Shown here in pieces: positions 49,071-56,528 of a stretch of 64,000 nucleotides of DNA. Within the stretch, counting starts at the first letter, position 1. The number at the start of each line of letters is the position of its first letter. Below the pieces are notes generated by a model, which was not told where the DNA came from, searched no databases, and worked only from the letters and a program-made list of their open reading frames with translations. Made by a program: the position numbers and the translations under genes. The DNA lies in contig CAJMLN010000005.1 of the NCBI GenBank assembly GCA_905214315.1, positions 1 to 64,000 on the forward strand, given 5' to 3'. This stretch comes from an uncultured bacterium (GTDB taxonomy: Bacteria; Bacillota; Clostridia; Christensenellales; QALW01).

Positions 49071-49352
49071 ATGCTCCGCATGGACATACAGTTATTCGCC
49101 CATAAAAAGGGTGTTGGTTCAACTAAGAACGGACGTGACAGCGAATCCAAGCGCCTTGGCGTAAAGCGTGCCGACGGTCAGACCGTAACGGCCGGCAATA
49201 TTCTGGTGCGCCAGAGGGGAACAAAAATTCACCCTGGTCAGAATGTTGGCAGAGGCAGCGACGATACACTGTTTGCTTTGGTTGACGGCGTTGTTCGTTT
49301 TGAACATAAGGGGAAGGATAAAAAGCAGGTAAGCGTACATCCTGTAGCCTGA
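49071..49352 (+). CDS. rpmA: 50S ribosomal protein L27 with Prp-cleavable N-terminal extension
   Basis: Large-subunit protein whose N-terminus reaches the peptidyl-transferase centre. 93 residues: MLRMDIQLFAHKKGVGST begins with the Firmicutes extension, in which the conserved xQLF-A site is cut by Prp to leave AHKKG. The rest is typical (SKRLGVKRADGQTV, IHPGQNVGRGSDDTLFA). Without cleavage the extension would block tRNA at the peptidyl centre, so Prp upstream is essential. AGGAGG precedes the ATG by about 13 bases. Confidence 0.96.
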   Translation: MLRMDIQLFAHKKGVGSTKNGRDSESKRLGVKRADGQTVTAGNILVRQRGTKIHPGQNVGRGSDDTLFALVDGVVRFEHKGKDKKQVSVHPVA

Positions 49353-49363
49353 TTTAAGACTAT

Positions 49364-49391
49364 ACAGCCGCAGTTTTGCGGCTGTTTTTTT
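49364..49391 (+). terminator. Terminator after rpmA
   Basis: Perfect 9-base stem ACAGCCGCA / TGCGGCTGT, loop GTTT, then seven T. The ATG of the next gene follows within 5 bases. Confidence 0.88.
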
Positions 49392-49394
49392 CAT

Positions 49395-50252
49395 ATGTTT
49401 CAGATAGAAATAAAAGATTTTGATTTAAAAAACACCTTTGAAAACGGCCAGTGCTTTCGGTTTAGCCCCTATAAGGGCGGTTATTTGGGCATTGCGCTGG
49501 GAGAGGTGCTTTATTTGGAAAAAACGGGGGAAACAACCCTTTGGATAGACGGCGTGGAATCGGCGGTATTTGCCAAAAAATTCGTGCCGTATTTTGATCT
49601 GCAGACGGATTATTCGCTTATAGCGGCGTCCTTTCCCAAAGAGGAAAATCTGCAGAGGGCAATGGCCTATGGAAGGGGAATGCGGATCCTGCGTCAGGAT
49701 GCCTGGGAAGTGCTGGTTTCCTTTATCATCTCACAGAACAATCACATTGGCCGGATCAAAGCGATTATAGAACGCATCAGCAGCCGTTACGGAAGTCCGC
49801 TTACCTATGACGACGCGGTTTTTTACACGTTTCCCACGGCGGAACAGCTGAAGGATGTTTCAGCCGGGGAGTATGCGGACTTGGGCTGCGGCTACCGGGC
49901 CGGATATCTGGAGGAGATTGTAAAAAACAGGCTGGAGGGAAAAATCGATCTTGACAGACTGCAGAAATGCGGGTATGATTGTGCTAAGGAGACTTTGCTT
50001 TCCTTTAAAGGTATCGGCCCTAAGGTAGCAGACTGTATTCTGCTTTTCGGCCTGGGCTATACGCAGGCCTTTCCGGTAGATACCTGGATAAAAAAGGTGA
50101 TGGAAACGCTGTATTTAAAAAAACCGGCGTCCAAGGTACAAATCGAACGGTTTGCCTGTGAAATTTTTGGTAGGTACGCCGGATTTGCTCAGCAGTGTCT
50201 GTTCTATTATGCCAGAGAGCATAAAATAAAAGGAATCGAGGAAGCAACGTGA
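49395..50252 (+). CDS. 8-oxoguanine DNA glycosylase/AP lyase (OGG1 type)
   Basis: Base-excision repair enzyme of 285 residues. The N-terminal OGG-type domain reads FDLKNTFENGQCFRF; the HhH-GPD core has FIISQNNHIGRIKAIIERIS, LGCGYRAGYL, and the hairpin KGIGPKVADCILLFGLG followed by FPVDTWIKKVM, with the nucleophile Lys and the catalytic Asp of this family in place. It removes 8-oxoG opposite C. The ATG is only 4-5 bases after the T-run of the rpmA terminator and has no AGGAGG site, so translation start is weak or leaderless; no other start fits the domain. It overlaps the next gene by 4 bases. Confidence 0.9.
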   Translation: MFQIEIKDFDLKNTFENGQCFRFSPYKGGYLGIALGEVLYLEKTGETTLWIDGVESAVFAKKFVPYFDLQTDYSLIAASFPKEENLQRAMAYGRGMRILRQDAWEVLVSFIISQNNHIGRIKAIIERISSRYGSPLTYDDAVFYTFPTAEQLKDVSAGEYADLGCGYRAGYLEEIVKNRLEGKIDLDRLQKCGYDCAKETLLSFKGIGPKVADCILLFGLGYTQAFPVDTWIKKVMETLYLKKPASKVQIERFACEIFGRYAGFAQQCLFYYAREHKIKGIEEAT

Positions 50253-50764
50253 AAATTTGCTCTAATTGCGGACGTATTTATGACGATGCCTTGATGGCAT
50301 GCGATCGCTGTGGCTGGAGGGAAGAGAACGATTATTGCTGCTGCAGCGCCGTGCATGAAGCAGGGGACGTATACTGCAGTATGTGCGGAAAGAAAATTAC
50401 GCGGACAGAGAAGAGCGGAACCTGTGTTTGTGGAATGGTGAATCCGTCGGATGCGCGGTTTTGCCGTCAGTGCGGCAAAAAAATTGCGACGGAAGCGGCT
50501 GATTTCTGCTGCTGCGGTGCATTTAATCCGATTAACGCGGTATATTGCAGAAACTGCGGAAAACCGTTGAACAAGGTTCCGTGTCCCGTTTGCGGACAAA
50601 GGATGAATCAGGGCAGCGTCTGTGCGTATTGCGGGCATAGAGCGGCTCCGCCGGTGCCGCCGGTGGGAGCGCTGCCGCCGGTACCTAAAAATCCTGTGGG
50701 GCTGGTGATTGGCCTTTGGATTGGCGCATTTTGTTTGCTTAGCGCGATTTGTTTCTTTATTTAA
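50249..50764 (+). CDS. Zinc-ribbon protein with C-terminal membrane anchor
   Basis: 171 residues. At least four Cys pairs of zinc-ribbon type occur: CSNCGRIYDDALMACDRCGW at the N-terminus, CSMCGKKI, CRQCGKKI, CRNCGKPL and CPVCGQRM...CAYCGH. They form repeated double zinc ribbons (DZANK-like). A Pro-rich linker (PPVPPVGALPPVPKN) leads to a single C-terminal helix (GLVIGLWIGAFCLLSAICFF), so the ribbons face the cytoplasm as a tail-anchored protein. GTG start overlaps the glycosylase stop (GTGA). Function unknown; many clostridial relatives occur as isolated genes. Confidence 0.75.
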   Translation: MKICSNCGRIYDDALMACDRCGWREENDYCCCSAVHEAGDVYCSMCGKKITRTEKSGTCVCGMVNPSDARFCRQCGKKIATEAADFCCCGAFNPINAVYCRNCGKPLNKVPCPVCGQRMNQGSVCAYCGHRAAPPVPPVGALPPVPKNPVGLVIGLWIGAFCLLSAICFFI

Positions 50765-50891
50765 GTCTTATGTTTTGCGCTCGTGCAGCGGGAAACTCAA
50801 AAAAACGGAAGTATTTTGCAGGTTACTTTTAGAAAATGCCCGAATCTTTTTCGGAAACGATTTCAATATCTCATATGCTGAGCCAAAATGA

Positions 50892-50926
50892 AAAACGGTC
50901 CAAAGGAAATTTCTTTTGGACCGTTT
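50892..50926 (+). terminator. Terminator after zinc-ribbon gene
   Basis: Stem AAAACGGTCCAAAG / CTTTTGGACCGTTTT with one bulge, 7-base loop, followed by TATATT; some 125 bases after the stop. Confidence 0.75.
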
Positions 50927-50997
50927 TATATTACGATACCGGCTGCTTTTTGTTATTCATAGAAAAATGAAAAAATAGTGAAAATAAAAAATAAGCC

Positions 50998-51028
50998 TTG
51001 ACTTGGAGTCAACTCTAAGTGCTATGAT
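50998..51028 (+). promoter_or_regulatory. MerR-type promoter before DUF3737 gene
   Basis: TTGACT (50998-51003) and TATGAT (51023-51028) have a 19-base spacer filled by the inverted repeat ACTTGGAGT-CA-ACTCTAAGT (51001-51020). Over-long spacing with a dyad between the boxes is the mark of MerR-family activation. No merR gene lies in the window. Confidence 0.75.
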
Positions 51029-51061
51029 AAAAACAATAAAGTTATAATGCGAGGAATATCA

Positions 51062-51904
51062 ATGCAAATTGAAAATAAAATTTACGATGAAGAACGGGCC
51101 CTGTATCATTTGCAGAGGACAACGGTTAAGGACTGTACTTTTGCCGGTGCGGCTGACGGAGAATCTGCTTTAAAGGAGTGCCGGCATATTGTAGTAGCTG
51201 ACTGCAGGTTCGCATTGCGGTATCCGATTTGGCACGCAAGGGATTTTTTAGTTCAACGTTCCAAAATGGAAGAAACCGCGCGGGCACCGCTTTGGTACTG
51301 CAGGGACGGAAGAATTGCCGATACTGAAATTTTGGGAATAAAGTGTCTGCGGGAATGTGAGAATATTGCTTTAGAAGGATGCAAGATCGTTTCCTCTGAA
51401 TTCGGATGGCGGTGCCGCAAAATCAAAAGCACGGACTGCCGGATTGAATCGGAATATTTTTTATTTGAAAGCAAGGATGCTCAAATACGTTCCCTTGAGC
51501 TGCAGGGAAAATATTCGTTTCAGTATACCAGGGGAATCGTAATTGAGGATTCGGTGCTGAACACCAAGGATGCGTTCTGGCACAGCAAAAACGTAACTGT
51601 GAGAAACAGCACGGTTCAGGGAGAATATTTAGGATGGTATTCCGAGGGATTGACGCTGGAGAATTGCCGGATTATGGGTACACAGCCTTTATGCTACTGC
51701 AAAAAACTGAAGCTGACCAACTGTACCATGGAGCAGGCGGATCTTGCGTTTGAATATTCTGAAGTAGAGGCTCAGATCAGCGGAGAAATTCTTTCGGTCA
51801 AGAATCCAAAATCGGGCTTTATTACCGCGGACAAAATCGGAGATGTGATATGGGAGGATTCACTGATGAGATCAAATTGCAGAATTACACAGAGAAGGGG
51901 ATAG
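51062..51904 (+). CDS. DUF3737 parallel beta-helix protein
   Basis: 280 residues, no signal peptide. The sequence is a run of short repeats of about 20 residues with the pattern x-V-x-D-C/S-x-h (CTFAGAADG, CRHIVVADCRFAL, CENIALEGCKIV, KNVTVRNSTV, EGLTLENCRI, KKLKLTNCTM), typical of a right-handed beta-helix as in pentapeptide-like and DUF3737 proteins. Function unknown; members are common in gut Firmicutes and lactic bacteria. Start at 51062 has GAGGAAT upstream. It is driven by a MerR-type promoter, which suggests induction by aldehyde, metal or redox stress. Confidence 0.8.
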   Translation: MQIENKIYDEERALYHLQRTTVKDCTFAGAADGESALKECRHIVVADCRFALRYPIWHARDFLVQRSKMEETARAPLWYCRDGRIADTEILGIKCLRECENIALEGCKIVSSEFGWRCRKIKSTDCRIESEYFLFESKDAQIRSLELQGKYSFQYTRGIVIEDSVLNTKDAFWHSKNVTVRNSTVQGEYLGWYSEGLTLENCRIMGTQPLCYCKKLKLTNCTMEQADLAFEYSEVEAQISGEILSVKNPKSGFITADKIGDVIWEDSLMRSNCRITQRRG

Positions 51905-51936
51905 GGCTTTGTGTATTTCCGCGGCAGGGAGGAACA

Positions 51937-52776
51937 ATGGGTAAGCGGATTGAACATGTAAAAAGAATGGGAATTGCAGGACTGGTGATGCTCAGTATGC
52001 TGTTTTTGACGGCGTGCGGAGGGAGGGATACGGCTTGGACCTTCCCCACGGCTGCTGTTTCAGAGAGTGCGGTTACCCCAAAGGTCTCTCCGGGACCGAT
52101 CAGCCTGCATGTTGCCACATATAATATTCAGCACGGCGCTATGGTAGACTGTGATTATTCGCTGATCGGCCAAAAGATTGCAGAGCTTGAGATTGATGTA
52201 ATAGGTCTGCAGGAAGTGGATCAGAAGACGGAACGTATCGGCGGACGGGACGCGCTGCAGGAGCTTTCAATGGCATCGGGGTGTCCGTTTTATGCGTTTG
52301 CCAAGGCTCTTGATCTTTTGGGCGGCGAATACGGCGTTGCCATTTTAAGCCGGTATGAAATCGTAAGCTTTGAAACCGTATTGCTCTATTCCGAAGGGAC
52401 GGAGCAGCGTGTGCTGGGGCATGCGGTTCTTCGTGTCGGGACGGAACTGATTGATTTTTTTGTAACGCATTTAACTTTTGGAAGAAATACAGATATTCGG
52501 AAAAGACAGTTGGAGGATATTGCGCAGGAACTTGCAAAAACGGAGGAGTATCTAATTACTGGAGATTTTAATACATCGGATTATCAGGAGTTTGAGATAT
52601 TTCCCGGCGCGACGCCTTTAAACTGCTTTGAGCGGTATTTTGAAACCTTTTATACTTATCACTTGGGGTCGGACAATATTATTCTGTCCTCAGGCTGGAG
52701 CGGTGATGCTGTTCAAATGGAAACATTTCAATATTCGGATCATTATATGCTGCATGCCATGGTTACTCAACAGTAG
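51937..52776 (+). CDS. Lipoprotein of the endonuclease/exonuclease/phosphatase fold
   Basis: Surface lipoprotein hydrolase of 279 residues. The N-terminus ends with lipobox MLFLTACGG (Cys near 25). The EEP fold then shows VATYNIQHGAM, IGLQEVDQKTE, VAILSRY, ITGDFNTSDY and YSDHYMLHAM with the catalytic His; the order is as in DNase I-like and sphingomyelinase-like enzymes. It may degrade extracellular nucleic acid or phosphoester substrates. AGGGAGGAACA precedes the ATG. It begins 32 bases after the DUF3737 gene, without a terminator between, so it shares the MerR-type promoter. Confidence 0.85.
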   Translation: MGKRIEHVKRMGIAGLVMLSMLFLTACGGRDTAWTFPTAAVSESAVTPKVSPGPISLHVATYNIQHGAMVDCDYSLIGQKIAELEIDVIGLQEVDQKTERIGGRDALQELSMASGCPFYAFAKALDLLGGEYGVAILSRYEIVSFETVLLYSEGTEQRVLGHAVLRVGTELIDFFVTHLTFGRNTDIRKRQLEDIAQELAKTEEYLITGDFNTSDYQEFEIFPGATPLNCFERYFETFYTYHLGSDNIILSSGWSGDAVQMETFQYSDHYMLHAMVTQQ

Positions 52777-52886
52777 CGTATATCTTTTAAGCCCCGATTT
52801 TTACAGTAAAAGCAGAGGATAAGCCTTTTTTAGGTGACAGTTCCAGAGAAATGGATCCGTATGCTGTAAAAAGCATCGTCAATTTT

Positions 52887-52922
52887 ATAAAAAAGAGATC
52901 CGGTGCGTTGCCGGATCTCTTT
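52887..52922 (-). terminator. Terminator after asnB (minus strand)
   Basis: Minus strand: perfect 12-base stem AAAGAGATCCGG / CCGGATCTCTTT, loop CAACGCA, ending in six T; 22 bases after the asnB stop. Confidence 0.88.
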
Positions 52923-52944
52923 GCAGAGATTGACTGCTGTTTTA

Positions 52945-54522
52945 TTATTTTCCACTTTCACCGTAGTTTGAAAGGACTCTGGCGGAGGGATCGTTTACAT
53001 CGCAGCCCTGCCAGGCTTTGTTTGGCATCCAGAAATCCGTAATCATTTGTGATTGCCCGGGATAATATTTTTCAAATATTTCACGGTAAAGAAGCGATTC
53101 TTTGGTAAACGGTGTGGCATGCGTATACCGCAGGCGTTTTTGCACATATTCTTTTTGCGTATAGTGGCTTTCTGCATATTCCTTCAGGTAATCTACCATG
53201 GAATGGCCCACGGCGTCGGAAAAGGCAGCTTTTTCACGGTAAAGAATATCAGAAGGAAGATAATCCCCCTCAAAAGCCCGGCGAAGCAAATATTTCCCCT
53301 TGCCGTAGGAATTGAGCTTTTTTTGCGGATCTACGGACATTACATATTTTACAAAATCCAAATCTCCGAATGGCACGCGGGCTTCTAAGGAATTGACTGA
53401 AATACAGCGGTCGGCGCGCAGGACATCGTACATATGCAGCTCCCGGATTCGTTTTTCCGATTCTTTTTGGAATTCCTCGGCTGAAGGCGCAAAATCGGTA
53501 TATTTATAGCCGAACAGCTCATCAGAGATTTCGCCGGTCAGCAGAACACGGATATCCGTGTTTTCATGGATCCATTTGCAGAGAAGATACATTCCCATGC
53601 TGGCACGGATGGTAGTGATATCATAGGTTCCCAGCAGGTGAATGACTTCTTCTAATGTATTCAGCACCTGCTGTTTTGTCATTAGAACCTCTGTATGTCT
53701 GCTGCCGATATAATCGGCTACTTGTCTGGCATATTTTAAATCAATGGCGTCCTCGCGCATACCGATGGCAAAGGTGCGGATGGGTGCTTTGCTTTTTTTG
53801 GCGGCAATTGCACATACAAGGGAGGAATCAAGACCGCCGGAGAGTAAAAAACCGATTTTGGCATCGGCGACCAGCCTTTTTTCTACCCCCGTAATCAGCT
53901 TATCATGAATATTTTTGCAAACGATTTCCAGGTCGTCATAACAAACGGTTTTTACCCGCGCAATATCGTCATAGCAAATAAAGCGGCCGTTTTTATAATA
54001 ATGTCCCGGGGGAAAGGGAAGAATCGTATCGCATAGCCCTGTAAGGTTTTTTGCTTCGCTTGCAAAAACAAGCGCACCGTATTTATCATACCCGTAATAA
54101 AGCGGACGGATACCGATAGGATCCCTTGCGGCGATATATTCCTTTGTTTGTGCGTCATACAAGATCAGTGCAAATTCGGCATCCAGCATTGAAAACATAT
54201 CGGTTCCGTATTCCCGGTACATCGGCAGCAGAATTTCGCAGTCAGAACCGCTTTGGAACGTGTACTTTTTGGACAGCTGTGCCTTTAATTTTTCATATCC
54301 GTATATTTCCCCGTTACATACGGCGTAATTGCCATCCAGTTCAAATGGCTGCATACCCTCGGGCGTCAGCCCCATAATAGCCAAGCGGTGAAATCCCAGT
54401 AACCCATTCCCTGTGTCGATGATTCTGCTGTCGTCAGGTCCCCTGGAAATTGTTTGGTCAAAGCCTTTTTTAAAAGCAGAAAAGTCGGCACAGCTGTCGC
54501 AATACCCCATAATGGAACACAT
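52945..54522 (-). CDS. asnB: Asparagine synthetase, glutamine-hydrolysing (AsnB)
   Basis: Makes asparagine from aspartate, ATP and glutamine. 525 residues. After Met removal Cys 2 (MCSIMGYC) is the N-terminal nucleophile of the glutaminase half, with GFHRLAIMG and YAVCNGEIYGYE. The synthetase half has the P-loop LLSGGLDSSLVCA near 230 and EISDELFGYKY. The start at 54522 is required for the catalytic Cys and has AAGGAGG upstream; a frame start at 54543 is rejected. The leader is an asparagine-specific T-box, so the enzyme is made when tRNA-Asn is uncharged. It lies downstream of glnN and amt. Confidence 0.94.
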   Translation of the reverse strand: MCSIMGYCDSCADFSAFKKGFDQTISRGPDDSRIIDTGNGLLGFHRLAIMGLTPEGMQPFELDGNYAVCNGEIYGYEKLKAQLSKKYTFQSGSDCEILLPMYREYGTDMFSMLDAEFALILYDAQTKEYIAARDPIGIRPLYYGYDKYGALVFASEAKNLTGLCDTILPFPPGHYYKNGRFICYDDIARVKTVCYDDLEIVCKNIHDKLITGVEKRLVADAKIGFLLSGGLDSSLVCAIAAKKSKAPIRTFAIGMREDAIDLKYARQVADYIGSRHTEVLMTKQQVLNTLEEVIHLLGTYDITTIRASMGMYLLCKWIHENTDIRVLLTGEISDELFGYKYTDFAPSAEEFQKESEKRIRELHMYDVLRADRCISVNSLEARVPFGDLDFVKYVMSVDPQKKLNSYGKGKYLLRRAFEGDYLPSDILYREKAAFSDAVGHSMVDYLKEYAESHYTQKEYVQKRLRYTHATPFTKESLLYREIFEKYYPGQSQMITDFWMPNKAWQGCDVNDPSARVLSNYGESGK

Positions 54523-54553
54523 GGTAAAATCCTCCTTATACATTCAGCATTCA

Positions 54554-54770
54554 ATAGGGCAAGTGCTGGAACTCGCTGTGCCACCTATCTTTTTTCTCTT
54601 ACCGGCTTTTCACAAAGCCTTGCCCCGGTAACGGGGGGCAATTCGGCGCGCTTACTTGGAATTTTCCTTTGGGCTTGCAGCTTATCCGGTGTTCTTCTCA
54701 CGGACTCGGCTGTATGGCTTTCACTATCCCATACTCGCTGAAAGGGATTTTCCGTGATACTTCTCCGGAT
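54554..54770 (-). promoter_or_regulatory. Asparagine-specific T-box leader of asnB
   Basis: Minus strand. Stem I base CCGG (54768) pairs with CCGG (54689); TCCGTG, then specifier loop AGAAG-AAC-A with codon AAC (54693-54691) for Asn. The distal part AGCGAG-x-GGGATAGTG-x-AGCC (54739-54716) matches the conserved stem I loops. The antiterminator is ATAGG-TGGCACA-GCGAG / CTTGC-CCTAT (54588-54554); the bulge UGGC fits a tRNA with discriminator G, as tRNA-Asn. No U-run is seen before the gene; CCUAU could instead pair with AUAAGG of the ribosome site, which points to translational control. Confidence 0.85.
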
Positions 54771-54784
54771 TCAAACGCTTTTTA

Positions 54785-56512
54785 TTATTCTACGTCCTGA
54801 AGAGCGTCATATCCTTCTTCACCGGTGCGGACCTTCACAATATTTTCAACATCGTAAACAAAGATCTTGCCGTCTCCGATATGGCCGGTATAGAGAGCTT
54901 TTTTTGCTGTTTCAATCACGTTCCGTACCGGGATTTTGCTTACCACGATATCAACTTGCACCTTCGGCAGAAGATTCGTTTCTACCGGGACGCCACGGTA
55001 ATATTCCGGCCGGCCTCCCTGTACGCCGCAGCCGAGTACGTGAGAAACTGTCATTCCGGTAATTCCAAGCTCGCTCATTGCTGCTTTCAGGGCATCAAAA
55101 CGGGATTCTTTACAGATGATTTCTATTTTTGTGAACTTGGGTGTACCGTCTTCAAAAACAGGCATCTTTTTTACGGGAACCGCTTCGGCGACCGGAACGT
55201 CAGCAGAGATTGCGGTGATTCCATCCTCCGGGGCGAAGGAAGCATATTTATTTACTGCGGGAGCAAAGTCGGGATAGGCACTGGGAAGACCGTGCTCAGA
55301 GATATCCAGTCCGGCGAGTTCATCTTCTGCCGAAGCCCGGAGTCCATGTGCTTTGCGGATTACGGCAAAGGTGATAACCATCATAACGGTTGCATATACG
55401 GCCACAGTCAGAACACCCAACGCTTGGATGCCCAACAGCTGGAAAGAACCGGTATATAAGAGACCGGAAAGGCCAGCGGGGGCGTCGGGATTGGCCAGCA
55501 GGCCCACGGCCAGCGTTCCCCAGATGCCGTTTGCCATATGCACGCCGACCGCGCCTACGGGATCGTCGATATGAAATTTCAGGTCAAGAGCTTCAACGAC
55601 GACAACGACAAGGATGCCGGATACAATTCCTACCACCGTCGCACCGATTGCATCCAGGGCGTCACAGCCGGCGGTGATGCCGACAAGGCCCGCCAAGGAG
55701 GCGTTGAGACACATGGATACATCGGGCTTTCCATTTTTGATCCAGGTATAGATCATTGTGGTTACTGTCGCTAAGGCCGGTGCGATTGTAGTGGTAAGAA
55801 AGACAGAGGCGAGTTCAGACGGTGTGGTTGCGGCCGCCCCGTTAAAGCCATACCAGCCCAGCCACAGAATGAATACGCCGAGCGCACCAAGTGTAATGGA
55901 ATGACCTGGAATGGCATTGACCTTTATTACTTTTCCGTTCTTATCCTTCACATATTTTCCAATACGAGGCCCCAGGAAAATAGCCCCTACTAATGCGGCG
56001 ATGCCGCCTACCATGTGAATGGCGCAGGATCCTGCGTAATCATGGAATCCAAGCTGTGACAGCCAGCCGCCGCCCCAGATCCAGTGCGCTTCAATTGGGT
56101 AAATGACAAGAGAGATCACAGCCGAATAAATACAATAGGCAGAAAATTTTGTACGTTCTGCCATTGCGCCGGAGACGATAGTAGCTGCTGTTGCACAAAA
56201 AATTAGATTGAACACGAAAGTTGAGGCCCCGGTAAAGCCGCCGTCGGCAGGGCTTGCAATAAATGCTTTAAAGTTCGCCCACATATCCATGTTCGGCAGA
56301 CCGATTAACCCGAATAAAGTATCCTCACCCATCATCAGCGTGTAGCCAAGCAGAGAAAATACCACAGTACCGATGCAAAAATCCATCAGATTTTTCATGA
56401 TGATATTGCCGGCGTTTTTAGCCCTGGTAAAACCTGTTTCTACCATGGCAAAGCCCGCTTGCATCCAGAAGACGAGGGCTGCTCCAATCAGGAGCCAGAA
56501 TTCTATTGTCAT
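54785..56512 (-). CDS. amt: Ammonium channel fused to a C-terminal PII domain
   Basis: Ammonium uptake channel with its regulator in one chain, 575 residues. The Amt part (about 1-410) has eleven helices and the family motifs ETGFTRAKNAGNIIMKN, HWIWGGGWL, YAGSCAIHMVGG with pore residues, GHSITLGALGVFILWLGWYGFN and DDPVGAVGVHMANG. A linker (410-458) leads to a PII domain at 459-570 (KFTKIEIICKESR, GCGVQGGRPEYYRG, LPKVQVDIVV, GKIFVYDVENIVKVRTGE). The usual uridylylated Tyr 51 region YRGAEY is YRGVPV, so that Tyr is missing. Start at 56512, AAGGTGG upstream. It is 16 bases after glnN in one operon. Confidence 0.94.
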   Translation of the reverse strand: MTIEFWLLIGAALVFWMQAGFAMVETGFTRAKNAGNIIMKNLMDFCIGTVVFSLLGYTLMMGEDTLFGLIGLPNMDMWANFKAFIASPADGGFTGASTFVFNLIFCATAATIVSGAMAERTKFSAYCIYSAVISLVIYPIEAHWIWGGGWLSQLGFHDYAGSCAIHMVGGIAALVGAIFLGPRIGKYVKDKNGKVIKVNAIPGHSITLGALGVFILWLGWYGFNGAAATTPSELASVFLTTTIAPALATVTTMIYTWIKNGKPDVSMCLNASLAGLVGITAGCDALDAIGATVVGIVSGILVVVVVEALDLKFHIDDPVGAVGVHMANGIWGTLAVGLLANPDAPAGLSGLLYTGSFQLLGIQALGVLTVAVYATVMMVITFAVIRKAHGLRASAEDELAGLDISEHGLPSAYPDFAPAVNKYASFAPEDGITAISADVPVAEAVPVKKMPVFEDGTPKFTKIEIICKESRFDALKAAMSELGITGMTVSHVLGCGVQGGRPEYYRGVPVETNLLPKVQVDIVVSKIPVRNVIETAKKALYTGHIGDGKIFVYDVENIVKVRTGEEGYDALQDVE

Positions 56513-56528
56513 AAAAAACACCACCTTT

